Shown piece by piece: positions 17,573-24,939 of a DNA stretch of 64,000 nucleotides. The translations under genes and the position numbers were made by a program. Positions within the stretch are counted from its first letter, which is position 1. Every line of letters starts with the position of its first letter. The DNA lies in assembly GCF_003990915.1 (NCBI RefSeq), contig NZ_BHXQ01000003.1, positions 186,001 to 250,000 of the forward strand, in the 5' to 3' direction. Below the pieces are notes generated by a model. The model did not search any database and was not told the DNA's origin. It saw only the letters and a program-made list of their open reading frames with translations. The DNA comes from Chryseotalea sanaruensis (GTDB lineage Bacteria > Bacteroidota > Bacteroidia > Cytophagales > Cyclobacteriaceae).

Positions 17573-18319
17573 TCAGTTAAGGTCTGTACTTACTTGCATA
17601 TTCTTTAATTCAATACTTGAAAGCTCTACTAATTTACCTTCTTTAAACATAGGCATGAGTTGCAGCAGACTTGTACCCTTTTCATCTGCAGGCTTGTAAT
17701 TGATATAATCCTGCCAAAGTATACCACCTACATTTTGCGGATTAACTGCTTCTCGAAAGCGTATTCCACCTCCATTGGTATGGTAACTATATGCCAGGTA
17801 GTCGACTGTGTAGTTTTCTGATTTAATCCAATACAAGAACTCATCTTCAAAATCAGCACCACCACCTTCTTGTTTAAAAGAAACTTTAATCACAAAATAT
17901 CGCTTTCCTTTTACTTCTTCCTCTCCGACCAATTCCTTTACCACAGCAGGATCATTTAAGCCAAAGGGCAATAGCGCAAAATAAATTACGCTATTAACTG
18001 AGTTAGTAAATGCTTTTCTTTTTTCATCAGTCAATGACTGTAAAGTGTCATTTCTATGTCTTGTGAAACCTGTATTATTAAGGACATCGCGATAAGTTCC
18101 TGTAGAATCGGTAAAGGCACGTATATAGGTAAACTCCCCTCCTTTTCTGATGGCGGTATAGTGTTTATCTCTGAAATCGAAATCAACCTGGAATTTATCG
18201 AAAGTTTTACCTCCATGTGCTAGTATTGCTGAATCAACTATTTCTTGTGCTGTTGGCGCAGTCGAGCAAGCATTAAACAATATAGGAATGATGAGTACTA
18301 GCCAATATTTCTTCTGCAT
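17573..18319 (-). CDS. DUF6503 lipoprotein
   Basis: A 248-residue lipoprotein (LFNACS lipobox, Cys18) with the DUF6503 pattern: an N-terminal SAILAHGG motif, FRDKHY, and a C-terminal tract containing GIRFREAVNPQNVGGILWQDYINY. The fold resembles outer-membrane lipoprotein carrier-like half-barrels. The function is unknown. It lies between the sterol desaturase gene and the SoxB-like gene; its 5' spacer holds the heptamer array 26 bp before its ATG. Confidence 0.85.
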   Translation of the reverse strand: MQKKYWLVLIIPILFNACSTAPTAQEIVDSAILAHGGKTFDKFQVDFDFRDKHYTAIRKGGEFTYIRAFTDSTGTYRDVLNNTGFTRHRNDTLQSLTDEKRKAFTNSVNSVIYFALLPFGLNDPAVVKELVGEEEVKGKRYFVIKVSFKQEGGGADFEDEFLYWIKSENYTVDYLAYSYHTNGGGIRFREAVNPQNVGGILWQDYINYKPADEKGTSLLQLMPMFKEGKLVELSSIELKNMQVSTDLN

Positions 18320-18345
18320 GTAATTATTTGTTTAGTGACATTAGT

Positions 18346-18435
18346 AAATTCTAAATTCTAAATTCTAAATTCTAAATTCTAAATTCTAAATTCTAAATTC
18401 TAAATTCTAAATTCTAAATTCTAAATTCTAAATTC
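18346..18435. repeat. Perfect AAATTCT heptamer array (12.9 copies)
   Basis: Ninety bases of uninterrupted period 7 (AAATTCT on the + strand, AGAATTT on the transcribed strand). The array begins 26 bp upstream of the DUF6503 ATG and ends exactly at the stop codon of the sterol desaturase gene, inside one operon. Each unit contains TAG on the minus strand, and 7 is not a multiple of 3, so read-through in any frame is stopped. Confidence 0.98.
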
Positions 18436-19308
18436 CTAAGTCTTTTGTTTAAATAAAGGATAGATAATTTGCTGCCAAAAAGTTTTAGGGAATTTCTCAT
18501 CACCTTCAAAACCCAACTTTTCATCACGTCCGCTTTTCGGAATATAAGCAGTGCCAAAAATATAATCCCATACGCTTAAACTTATTCCATAGTTAACGCC
18601 ATATTGGTTGGGTAATTTCTTTGCATGATGCCAGATGTGCATCGCGGGATTATTCAGTAAATATTTGAATGGCCCATACGTGATATTAAGGTTGGAATGA
18701 TTTAAGTGTCCAATAGCTACCGCAATAATATGTATAACAAAGAAGTCTTGCAGACTAAAACCAATCATGGCGAGCGGTATGTATTGGATAACCTTATAGA
18801 TGATTGTTTCCATCCAATGAAATCGCAGGTGGGCGGCAAATCCCATTTCTTCTACAGAATGATGTACTTTGTGAAATTCCCACATCCAAGGTATACGATG
18901 TAGTAGTCTATGTATATTCCATTGAATAAAATCGGCAATGATAAACATAGTTAGCAACTGTGCCCAGAAAGGCCAGCTCTGTACATTGATAGCTACCACA
19001 TTGGTGATACCAAACAAAGCAAGAAAATCATTAAATGCATTTACGCCAATGTTTGAGATGGCATTATATCCAATTAACGAAAACAAAAAAAAGTTAAAGA
19101 ACATATAGAAACCATCAAGCCAAAAATCCTTTCTTACAATTGATTGTCCTTTGCGCCAGGGAACGATGATTTCTAATAACCAGACAAAAAGAGATAAACC
19201 AACCAACCACCAGAAGTAATTATGCCATCCCGGATATGCCACTTCGTTTACCAGGTAGTTCCAATATCCGGTATAAGAATCAACAACAATTTTCCAATAC
19301 TTTTCCAT
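18436..19308 (-). CDS. Sterol desaturase/fatty-acid hydroxylase family membrane protein
   Basis: A 290-residue integral membrane protein of the di-iron hydroxylase family. The histidine clusters are complete: HRLLH near 133, HKVHH near 145 and HIWHH near 225. Such enzymes hydroxylate or desaturate lipids with O2. Its presence between rhodanese genes and a SoxB-like gene is a recurring Bacteroidota curiosity; the substrate is unknown. The start codon is two bases after a 31-residue ORF, and its stop abuts the heptamer array. Confidence 0.92.
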   Translation of the reverse strand: MEKYWKIVVDSYTGYWNYLVNEVAYPGWHNYFWWLVGLSLFVWLLEIIVPWRKGQSIVRKDFWLDGFYMFFNFFLFSLIGYNAISNIGVNAFNDFLALFGITNVVAINVQSWPFWAQLLTMFIIADFIQWNIHRLLHRIPWMWEFHKVHHSVEEMGFAAHLRFHWMETIIYKVIQYIPLAMIGFSLQDFFVIHIIAVAIGHLNHSNLNITYGPFKYLLNNPAMHIWHHAKKLPNQYGVNYGISLSVWDYIFGTAYIPKSGRDEKLGFEGDEKFPKTFWQQIIYPLFKQKT

Positions 19309-19310
19309 AC

Positions 19311-19406
19311 CTACTTTAAATCAAGCAATAAGACAATAGCTGTAATAATGCCAATACACATCATACATACTAAAAGAATCTTGAATAGTGTTTTTGATCT
19401 TGTCAT
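19311..19406 (-). CDS. 31-residue single-helix membrane peptide
   Basis: A very short gene: its ATG overlaps the TGA of the upstream rhodanese (ATGA), and its TAG stop is two bases before the ATG of the sterol desaturase. The peptide starts MTRSKTLFK and continues as one hydrophobic helix with two cysteines (LLVCMMCIGIITAIVLLL), ending DLK. The exact tiling between two operon genes argues that it is translated. Function unknown; a small membrane partner of the desaturase is possible. Confidence 0.7.
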   Translation of the reverse strand: MTRSKTLFKILLVCMMCIGIITAIVLLLDLK

Positions 19407-19900
19407 GGCTCATAAACTTTACTCCCTTTATTTAACCAGATACCCCAGGTTTTGTTGTAAGCATGGACATTATTGGTTTTCTTTTCATCACTATCCACTA
19501 ATTGGTTACCCTGATTTACCCATTCAAAAATACCTCCGTATAAGTTTGAAACATTGGCAAACCCTGCACTTTTCAATTTCTCAGCAATTTTCTCACTCCG
19601 ATAGCCTACAGAACAATACACAATGACAATTGCTTGTTTATCAATATTCTTTACTGAGTCCATATTGAAATTATCATAACCAACATACCTGGCGTTCAGG
19701 AGATGACTTACCTTATATTCGGCTTCTTCTCTTGCATCCAATAAGACTACATCTTTTAATTTAGCTAGCTCATCTACTGAAATCTCATTTACACTATGAG
19801 ATAACATTGTTTTCAGCATTAGATTATAAGCATCATTTTCGACTTGTGCTTTCGAAGTTAAAGCAATAGTCAGCATGGATAGTAATAAGGTAAGTCGCAT
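19403..19900 (-). CDS. Secreted rhodanese
   Basis: A 165-residue protein with a signal peptide (1-18, ending SKA) and a rhodanese domain; active loop CSVGYRS. Periplasmic. It overlaps the upstream rhodanese gene by one base (TAATG) and the downstream 31-residue ORF by 4 bp. Together with the lipoprotein rhodanese it would process sulfane sulfur outside the cytoplasm, in the same compartment as the SoxB-like protein. Confidence 0.92.
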   Translation of the reverse strand: MRLTLLLSMLTIALTSKAQVENDAYNLMLKTMLSHSVNEISVDELAKLKDVVLLDAREEAEYKVSHLLNARYVGYDNFNMDSVKNIDKQAIVIVYCSVGYRSEKIAEKLKSAGFANVSNLYGGIFEWVNQGNQLVDSDEKKTNNVHAYNKTWGIWLNKGSKVYEP

Positions 19901-20292
19901 TATTTAACAAAAGGTTTATTTGCGCTACGCCACCCGTTAAAACCAACTTTTAATTCATATACCTCTTTAAAACCCAGCTCCTGAAGTATTGGTATTGTTT
20001 TACCACTCCTGCCCCCGGAAGCACAGTAATAAAAAAGTGGTTTTGATTTATCAAGCTTATTTAATTCATTTTTAAAATCGCTGCTGTAATAGTCGATCAT
20101 TACCGCCTTATCTAAATGCCCTTGTTTATACTCATCAGGAGTTCTGATGTCCACTAAATTATATGTGTTTGTTTGCTTTAACTTTTGTGCAAATGCCTCT
20201 GTCTCTAATTGCTTTACGGCATTATTCTGCGACTGACAACTTAGGTTCATCATCGTGAATGTAAGAACAAGAGATGTTACTAGTAGTTTCAT
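19900..20292 (-). CDS. Rhodanese lipoprotein
   Basis: A 130-residue rhodanese with a lipoprotein signal (MMNLSCQ, Cys19) and active loop CASGGRS. The domain starts LVDIRTPDEYKQGHLDKA and is of normal length. Envelope-anchored sulfurtransferase. It is 18 bp downstream of the DsrE gene and overlaps the next rhodanese gene by one base. Confidence 0.92.
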   Translation of the reverse strand: MKLLVTSLVLTFTMMNLSCQSQNNAVKQLETEAFAQKLKQTNTYNLVDIRTPDEYKQGHLDKAVMIDYYSSDFKNELNKLDKSKPLFYYCASGGRSGKTIPILQELGFKEVYELKVGFNGWRSANKPFVK

Positions 20293-20310
20293 TTCTTCCG
20301 TTTTTATCTG

Positions 20311-20715
20311 TTAAAAACCTGCTTTTACGTATAACCAATTTTCGTTTTGCTTTCGAACGATTTCCACTATTCCGTGAGATACTGTGCCACTGTATGGATT
20401 GAGGTCAGCTTTGCCTATTTTTCTTTGTGCCATGGTAAACTCACAAGCAACAACTTTAACATTAGGCAGGTTCAGTTTTGCCAAACGGTTGATATAGGTA
20501 CTTTTACTCAATAATGTGAATTCAACACCCGGTCCGTTACAAACGACCAATACCTCTGCCGTTGGAATCTCCTGCTTAAGATTCTTAATCTGCGTCACCA
20601 CCGATTTATGTACCAGCGTATCAGCAGATTGCAGGTGAAAAAGCACTTTGGGCACTTTCTGACTATACGCTGATAAGGATAAACTTGATAATAGTAAAAA
20701 GATTAAATTCCTCAT
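20311..20715 (-). CDS. Secreted DsrE-family protein
   Basis: A 134-residue protein with a signal peptide (1-18, ending AYSQ) and a DsrE/DsrF-like fold: KVLFHLQSADTLVHKSVVTQIKNL and VLVVCNGPGVEFTL are typical. Two cysteines are kept (VVCNGPG and VVACEF). DsrE-type proteins bind or relay sulfane sulfur. It is the first gene of an operon with two rhodaneses, a 31-residue peptide, sterol desaturase, DUF6503 and the SoxB-like protein, started by a Crp-type promoter. Confidence 0.88.
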   Translation of the reverse strand: MRNLIFLLLSSLSLSAYSQKVPKVLFHLQSADTLVHKSVVTQIKNLKQEIPTAEVLVVCNGPGVEFTLLSKSTYINRLAKLNLPNVKVVACEFTMAQRKIGKADLNPYSGTVSHGIVEIVRKQNENWLYVKAGF

Positions 20716-20765
20716 GCAGCTTCAATTTACAATTAACAAAACTGAAAAAGAAACGTTAAAAGTTC

Positions 20766-20781
20766 TGTGACTAAGGTTACA
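20766..20781 (-). promoter_or_regulatory. Crp-type activator site of the DsrE operon
   Basis: TGTGA-N6-TTACA dyad centred at 20773.5, between the divergent DsrE and rhodanese genes. For the DsrE direction the -7 box CAGTTTTG (20737-20744) is at the common 36.5-bp spacing. The mirror position toward the 20817 gene has no TTTG. Confidence 0.78.
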
Positions 20782-20816
20782 AATGCATAAATTCACTTCT
20801 ATAAATAAGCTCCTAT

Positions 20817-21131
20817 ATGTTTCAGAATGTAGATAATAAACAGTTCAAAGAATTATTCAAAAAAGCCAATACGCTTGTGCTTGATGTAAGAACCCCAAAA
20901 GAGGTAGCAGAGGGTCATATTCCCCAGGCTAACTTGTTTTTAGACATTAATGGTGCCTTTTTTGAAAGTGAATTGGTCAAATTAGACAAATCAAAAAACT
21001 ACTTGGTTTATTGCCGAAGTGGAGCTCGCTCTGCAAGGGCCTGTAAGATTATGGAGGATAAGGGCTTTAAAGGTGAACTCTATAATCTTGCCATGGGTAT
21101 TACCGGATGGGATGGAGATGTGAAAAAGTAA
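20817..21131 (+). CDS. Single-domain rhodanese
   Basis: A 104-residue cytoplasmic rhodanese with active loop CRSGARS and the LVLDVRTPKEVAEGHIPQAN entry. Divergent from the DsrE operon, with the Crp-type dyad between them. Its own -7 box is not obvious. It is followed by an intergenic hairpin and the convergent second persulfide dioxygenase gene. Confidence 0.92.
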   Translation: MFQNVDNKQFKELFKKANTLVLDVRTPKEVAEGHIPQANLFLDINGAFFESELVKLDKSKNYLVYCRSGARSARACKIMEDKGFKGELYNLAMGITGWDGDVKK

Positions 21132-21181
21132 TTCGATAATTCGTTGATTTGAAGATTACACAATTGTCATCCAATTAAATA

Positions 21182-21229
21182 AATCCATCTGACAAACTTT
21201 CTCTATCATAGAAAGCAGTCAGACGGATT
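21182..21229. repeat. Intergenic hairpin, copy A of the GACGGAT family
   Basis: Arms AATCCATCTGAC (21182-21193) and GTCAGACGGATT (21218-21229), 11 of 12 paired, with an inner CTTTCT / AGAAAG stem. It sits between two convergent genes, where it may act as a terminator. Similar hairpins lie at 32619, 40180 and 46174. Confidence 0.7.
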
Positions 21230-21252
21230 ATTGACAAATAGATGATTAGCAA

Positions 21253-22674
21253 TTACAACTCACTTATCATTTCTTTATGTTCTGTACGCGACAAGTGTGT
21301 TTCGCATAGGGCTTTATACCCGCCACGCACATTTACAATGTTATGGTATCCCCTTGATTTCAAAATAGAGGAAGCAATCACCGATCTATATCCACCCGCG
21401 CAGTGAATGTAGTAGGTCTTATGTTTATCCAACTCATGCATATGCTGGTTAATAGTGTCCAAAGGAAAATTTTCTGCCAACACTAGGTGTTCCGCATCAA
21501 ATTCACTTTTTCTTCTGGCATCCAAAATATTCATTTTATCGCCTAGTAGTGTAAGCGACTCCAGTTCCTGTGCACTTACTTCATCGAGTGTGTCAACAGC
21601 ATTACCTGCCTCTTTCCAGGCTATAATCCCCCCCTTAAGATAACCCAGGGCATGATCGTAGCCAACGCGTGCCAACCGAGTCACCACTTCTTCTTCTCGT
21701 CCGGCTTCTGCTATAAATAAAATAGGTTGCTTCAAGTCGGTAATCAAGGCACCTACCCAGGGGGCAAAGCTATCATCAATGCCAATGAAGATTGAACCAG
21801 GAATAAATCCCTGAACAAAGTCCTCTTTCTTCCTTGTATCAATTACTAAAGCCTCATTACCCTCCCATGCAGCCACAAACTCTCTTACTGTTAAAGGTCT
21901 CGTACCAACACTAAGCACCTCATCTATACCCTTTACTCCACCCAACACATTCATCAATACATTGGCAGGAAAATATTGTGGTGGTTCAGTCAAACCATCT
22001 GTTACAGCCTCAATAAACTCCTCTTTAGTCATATCAGAACGTAAAGCATAATTGAACATTTTTTGTCTACCTACTGTAGAAACAGTTTCCTTGTCCATTT
22101 TCTTTCCACATGCACTACCCGCTCCATGACCCGGATAAACAATTACTTCATCAGGAAGAGTCATAATTTTATTGCGGAGTGAATCATATAATAAACCAGC
22201 TAAATACTGTGGCGTAACTTCTGCTTTCAGCTTTTGCACCAAATCGGGTCTACCGACATCGCCTACAAATAAGGTATCGCCTGTAAAAATTGCGTGTGGA
22301 TTTCCATGTTCATCTTTTAAAAGATAAGTAGTGGATTCTAACGTATGCCCAGGTGTGTGAAGTACAGTAATACTTACATCACCAACGGGAAATACTTCTT
22401 CGTCCACCGCCACATAAGCTTCATAGCCAGGCTTGGCAGTAGGGCCAAATACGATGGTAGCACCAGTCTTCTTTGCTAAATCGATATGGCCTGAAACAAA
22501 ATCGGCATGGAAATGTGTTTCCATTACATACTTGATTTTTGCACCATCTTTTTGTGCTCTTTCAATATAAGGAGCAGTCTCTCTCAATGGATCAATAATT
22601 ACTGCCTCCCCTGCACTTTCGATGTAGTAAGCAGCCTCTGCTAAGCAACCGGTGTATATTTGTTCAATTGTCAT
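21253..22674 (-). CDS. Second persulfide dioxygenase-rhodanese fusion
   Basis: A 473-residue protein with the same layout as the 13808 gene: metallo-beta-lactamase domain with ETHFHADF (H54, H56, D58) and YPGHGAGSACGKK, a first rhodanese domain without catalytic Cys (FIAEAGREEE in its place) and a second with CAGGYRS. The two copies are clearly diverged, so this is an old duplication or separate acquisition. It probably oxidises a persulfide to sulfite in the cytoplasm. It has its own Crp-type promoter. Confidence 0.94.
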   Translation of the reverse strand: MTIEQIYTGCLAEAAYYIESAGEAVIIDPLRETAPYIERAQKDGAKIKYVMETHFHADFVSGHIDLAKKTGATIVFGPTAKPGYEAYVAVDEEVFPVGDVSITVLHTPGHTLESTTYLLKDEHGNPHAIFTGDTLFVGDVGRPDLVQKLKAEVTPQYLAGLLYDSLRNKIMTLPDEVIVYPGHGAGSACGKKMDKETVSTVGRQKMFNYALRSDMTKEEFIEAVTDGLTEPPQYFPANVLMNVLGGVKGIDEVLSVGTRPLTVREFVAAWEGNEALVIDTRKKEDFVQGFIPGSIFIGIDDSFAPWVGALITDLKQPILFIAEAGREEEVVTRLARVGYDHALGYLKGGIIAWKEAGNAVDTLDEVSAQELESLTLLGDKMNILDARRKSEFDAEHLVLAENFPLDTINQHMHELDKHKTYYIHCAGGYRSVIASSILKSRGYHNIVNVRGGYKALCETHLSRTEHKEMISEL

Positions 22675-22740
22675 ATGTTGAAATTTTAGTAATTGAGTTA
22701 TTTGTTATAGGCAAATTTGAAAAAGTGCAATGATAATGCA

Positions 22741-22756
22741 TGTGACAAGCGTTACA
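22741..22756 (-). promoter_or_regulatory. Crp-type activator site of the 22674 gene
   Basis: TGTGA-N6-TTACA dyad centred at 22748.5; -7 box CAAATTTG at 22712-22719, again 36.5 bp from centre to the last base of TTTG. Confidence 0.8.
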
Positions 22757-22801
22757 GGAATTGGCTGATTTTTGTCAGGAATCGAAAAGAAAAGCACAAT
22801 A

Positions 22802-22817
22802 TGTGACAAATGTCACA
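22802..22817 (+). promoter_or_regulatory. Crp-type activator site of the DUF2892 gene
   Basis: Perfect dyad TGTGA-CAAATG-TCACA centred at 22809.5. The -7 box CTACTTTG ends at 22846, exactly 36.5 bp downstream. This is the best match to the canonical Crp half-sites in the window. Confidence 0.85.
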
Positions 22818-22871
22818 ATATGCTAAGTGCATATTAAGCTACTTTGGATCAAATCAAAAAAAAGAATTTTT

Positions 22872-23081
22872 ATGAAGACCAATGTTGGAAACATCGATAA
22901 AGTAATCCGCATCTCCCTTGCGGTAGTTTTTGCAGTACTCTATTTTACGAACACAGTAAGCGGAACTGCAGGTTATGTGGTACTTGGTTTGGCTGTAGTA
23001 TTTCTTGTAACCAGTCTTGTAGGGTTCTGCCCTTTATATGCGCTTGTTGGGTTAAATACTTGCCCGGTAAAAAAGGTATAG
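22872..23081 (+). CDS. DUF2892 (YgaP-like) membrane protein
   Basis: A 69-residue protein starting MKTNVGNIDKVIR, the DUF2892 hallmark, with two membrane helices (about 11-30 and 32-50) and the typical FCPLYALVGLNTCP end holding two cysteines. In YgaP this module is fused to a rhodanese and anchors it in the membrane; here it is separate but lies among rhodanese genes. I chose the ATG at 22872 because the family signature begins there. It is Crp-controlled by the upstream dyad. Confidence 0.9.
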   Translation: MKTNVGNIDKVIRISLAVVFAVLYFTNTVSGTAGYVVLGLAVVFLVTSLVGFCPLYALVGLNTCPVKKV

Positions 23082-23155
23082 TATTTTTGATTTCATCAAA
23101 AAACAATCTCAACGTTAATGTAAATACTTACCACTGAGCTAATAAATCATTAGTT

Positions 23156-23503
23156 TTGAGGGTGAGAAAAAAATTAGCTGAACAGGCAGAAGAGCGAAAA
23201 ACTTTCAGAGCCGTGCTGAGTAGATTGGGTAAAAAAACTAATTACCATGGGTTTTCAGAAGACACACTACTTTTTACACAAGTAGTTGATGTAGCTCTAA
23301 AGCAAGTTGTATCCGACCATGTGTGGTTTACTTATAGCAAAGCTTTTGAAAGTCTTGCACTTAAACCGGGCGATGTTATTGAGTTTGATGCCAGAATCAA
23401 AGCTTATAAAAAGGGTTATGTAAATAAAAGTTTAGGCTTTCATAAGAAGACCGAGGATTACAAATTGAGTCATCCAACAAAGTTGAAAAAGGTAGAAGAA
23501 TAA
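23156..23503 (+). CDS. Hypothetical protein, possible OB-fold
   Basis: A 115-residue basic protein with a TTG start (GTG at 23162 is an alternative). I do not recognise the family. The core runs FRAVLSRLGKK, HVWFTYSKAFESL, LKPGDVIEFDARIKAYKKGY and ends in a basic KLSHPTKLKK segment; the GDVIEFDA-type turn is what one sees in small OB-fold nucleic-acid binders, but this is only a resemblance. It lies at the border between the sulfur genes and the RiPP cluster and is not obviously linked to either. Confidence 0.6.
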   Translation: MRVRKKLAEQAEERKTFRAVLSRLGKKTNYHGFSEDTLLFTQVVDVALKQVVSDHVWFTYSKAFESLALKPGDVIEFDARIKAYKKGYVNKSLGFHKKTEDYKLSHPTKLKKVEE

Positions 23504-23724
23504 CTCTTTTATGGTTAAATATGTCTCACTTCAGTTATTCATCTAACGCTGAGGCTTTTCTTTGAGGATTCCGAGTTTCCCAACAACCGAAATCTCATCG
23601 TAGAATTGTGAAAAGGCTAATTCAATTAATGCTTATTTATTAATGCTTTACGTGTCTTCCGCCATTTAATCTAGCTGCTGCCTCATTGAATAATTCCAAA
23701 TTGGCATAATAATCCTCGGCAAAT

Positions 23725-24729
23725 TTAAGACCATGTAGTCCTATAAGGATCATAGGTACATTTAGCAGGCTTAGAATATTTGTTTTTTGCATCAGATGTA
23801 TATGCGCGACAATCAATACATATATAGCGAAACTCACAGTCTTTGCAAACCTCTATTTCATCCTTTTTTATAATCCAATTATCAGTAAATCCTTTTTTTT
23901 CTAAAGCTTCTTTTAAGGATGTATTCTGAATCTTGCCATAACTCATTAACATAGAAGGACAGTTCTTGATGTTCCCTTCTTTATCAACCGATATTTTTCG
24001 ATTTAAGCAGTTGTTAAAGTGTTGGCTCTCTGTAAAAAGTAAAATATTAGGACTGAAATATTTTCTGGAAATATTACCGCAATGACTTTCATCTTTTAAT
24101 TCTGTTTTATCAAACCAAGCATAGTAATAATCATCATCAGAAGATATAACTTTCTCTTCAGGAGAACTATGTATTATAGCAAAACGAATTCTTTTGTGTT
24201 TTTCACATAGATCCTTAAGAAAGGATTCATTGTAGATAGGATTATACTTTAAGTACAATTCGATCGATATAAAATTGCTTTCAGTAGTAACTGAAAGAAT
24301 TCGATTTATTTCTTCTATACTTATGACACTAAAGCAGCGTATTTGTAATGCTTCGCATCTGAAATTATCTAATTGACGTATGACTTCTGAAACATCATAC
24401 TTACTAAGATTATCTATGTCAATTATGGCATTTGTGATAGGGGACGAACGATCCCAATCTAATTCCATGTCTATAAACTCTTCTGGTTTATCACACCAAA
24501 AACCAAACCCATTTTCGACAAGAAAATTGAAATGTTTATGCAATTCTTTATGAGACCGTTCATCAAAATCATTTTCTATTTTTTCGATATTACAGTTCTT
24601 ATAGTCAGCAAGAATGTCATACAAGGTATTGGGAATATAATTGAAATTACCTTTTACAAGATTACATATGATGCTACGACTCGCACCTCTTACAGGAATA
24701 CAGGCAGAATAGAGTTTAAAGCAAGTCAT
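23725..24729 (-). CDS. gwsS: Grasp-with-SPASM system SPASM-domain peptide maturase
   Basis: A 334-residue protein with an N-terminal leader-recognition-like part (FKLYSACIPVRGASRS), a central barrel-like region and a C-terminal SPASM cysteine set: NCPS near 258, then VCKDCEFRYICIDCRAYT and KCTYDPY at the end. The radical-SAM CxxxCxxC motif is absent: the place where it should follow the first strand (NAIIDIDNLSKYDVSEV) has no cysteine. This fits my recollection of the gwsS family, which keeps SPASM clusters without a SAM-cleaving cluster. It probably helps dock or modify the precursor at 26119-26319. The start is 6 bp after the small ORF at 24736. Confidence 0.82.
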   Translation of the reverse strand: MTCFKLYSACIPVRGASRSIICNLVKGNFNYIPNTLYDILADYKNCNIEKIENDFDERSHKELHKHFNFLVENGFGFWCDKPEEFIDMELDWDRSSPITNAIIDIDNLSKYDVSEVIRQLDNFRCEALQIRCFSVISIEEINRILSVTTESNFISIELYLKYNPIYNESFLKDLCEKHKRIRFAIIHSSPEEKVISSDDDYYYAWFDKTELKDESHCGNISRKYFSPNILLFTESQHFNNCLNRKISVDKEGNIKNCPSMLMSYGKIQNTSLKEALEKKGFTDNWIIKKDEIEVCKDCEFRYICIDCRAYTSDAKNKYSKPAKCTYDPYRTTWS

Positions 24730-24735
24730 TACAGC

Positions 24736-24939
24736 TTATAGGATTTGAGAAACAGGTTTATAAAAAGCAGCGAGTATGAAATCATTCTGTCGGGTGGATT
24801 TAATTGTAGATTTTGAGACTCTAGATTCTTTTTTATGTTTTATTTCTTTCATTACATTGAGTGACAATGGCAATTCTTTTAATTGATTTCCTGTATACTC
24901 TTCAAGTACTTCACAAGGCTTAAATGCTTTTTTCTTCAT
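24736..24939 (-). CDS. Small basic protein between gwsG and gwsS
   Basis: A 67-residue ORF whose first 20 bp overlap the end of gwsG and whose stop is 6 bp before the gwsS start, so it fills the gap between the two maturase genes. The protein starts MKKKAFKPCEVLEEY, is rich in Lys/Ser/Thr in the middle and ends in a hydrophobic ILAAFYKPVSQIL. I recognise no family and no GG leader. The tight tiling suggests a real third component of the system (leader-binding or docking factor), though an unusual second substrate is possible. Confidence 0.55.
   Translation of the reverse strand: MKKKAFKPCEVLEEYTGNQLKELPLSLNVMKEIKHKKESRVSKSTIKSTRQNDFILAAFYKPVSQIL

Noticed and set aside
18331..18350. Possible further Crp-type site before DUF6503 (AGTGA-N6-TAAAT)
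   Set aside because: Only one half-site fits and the -7 position at the common spacing would fall inside the gene.
18346..18435. Heptamer array as a frameshifting tract inside a coding region
   Set aside because: It lies between a stop codon and the next start codon; no coding frame runs through it.
20803..20810. Activation of the 20817 rhodanese gene from the shared dyad
   Set aside because: The mirror position at 36.5 bp reads AAATAAGC, without TTTG, so the spacing rule fails in this direction.
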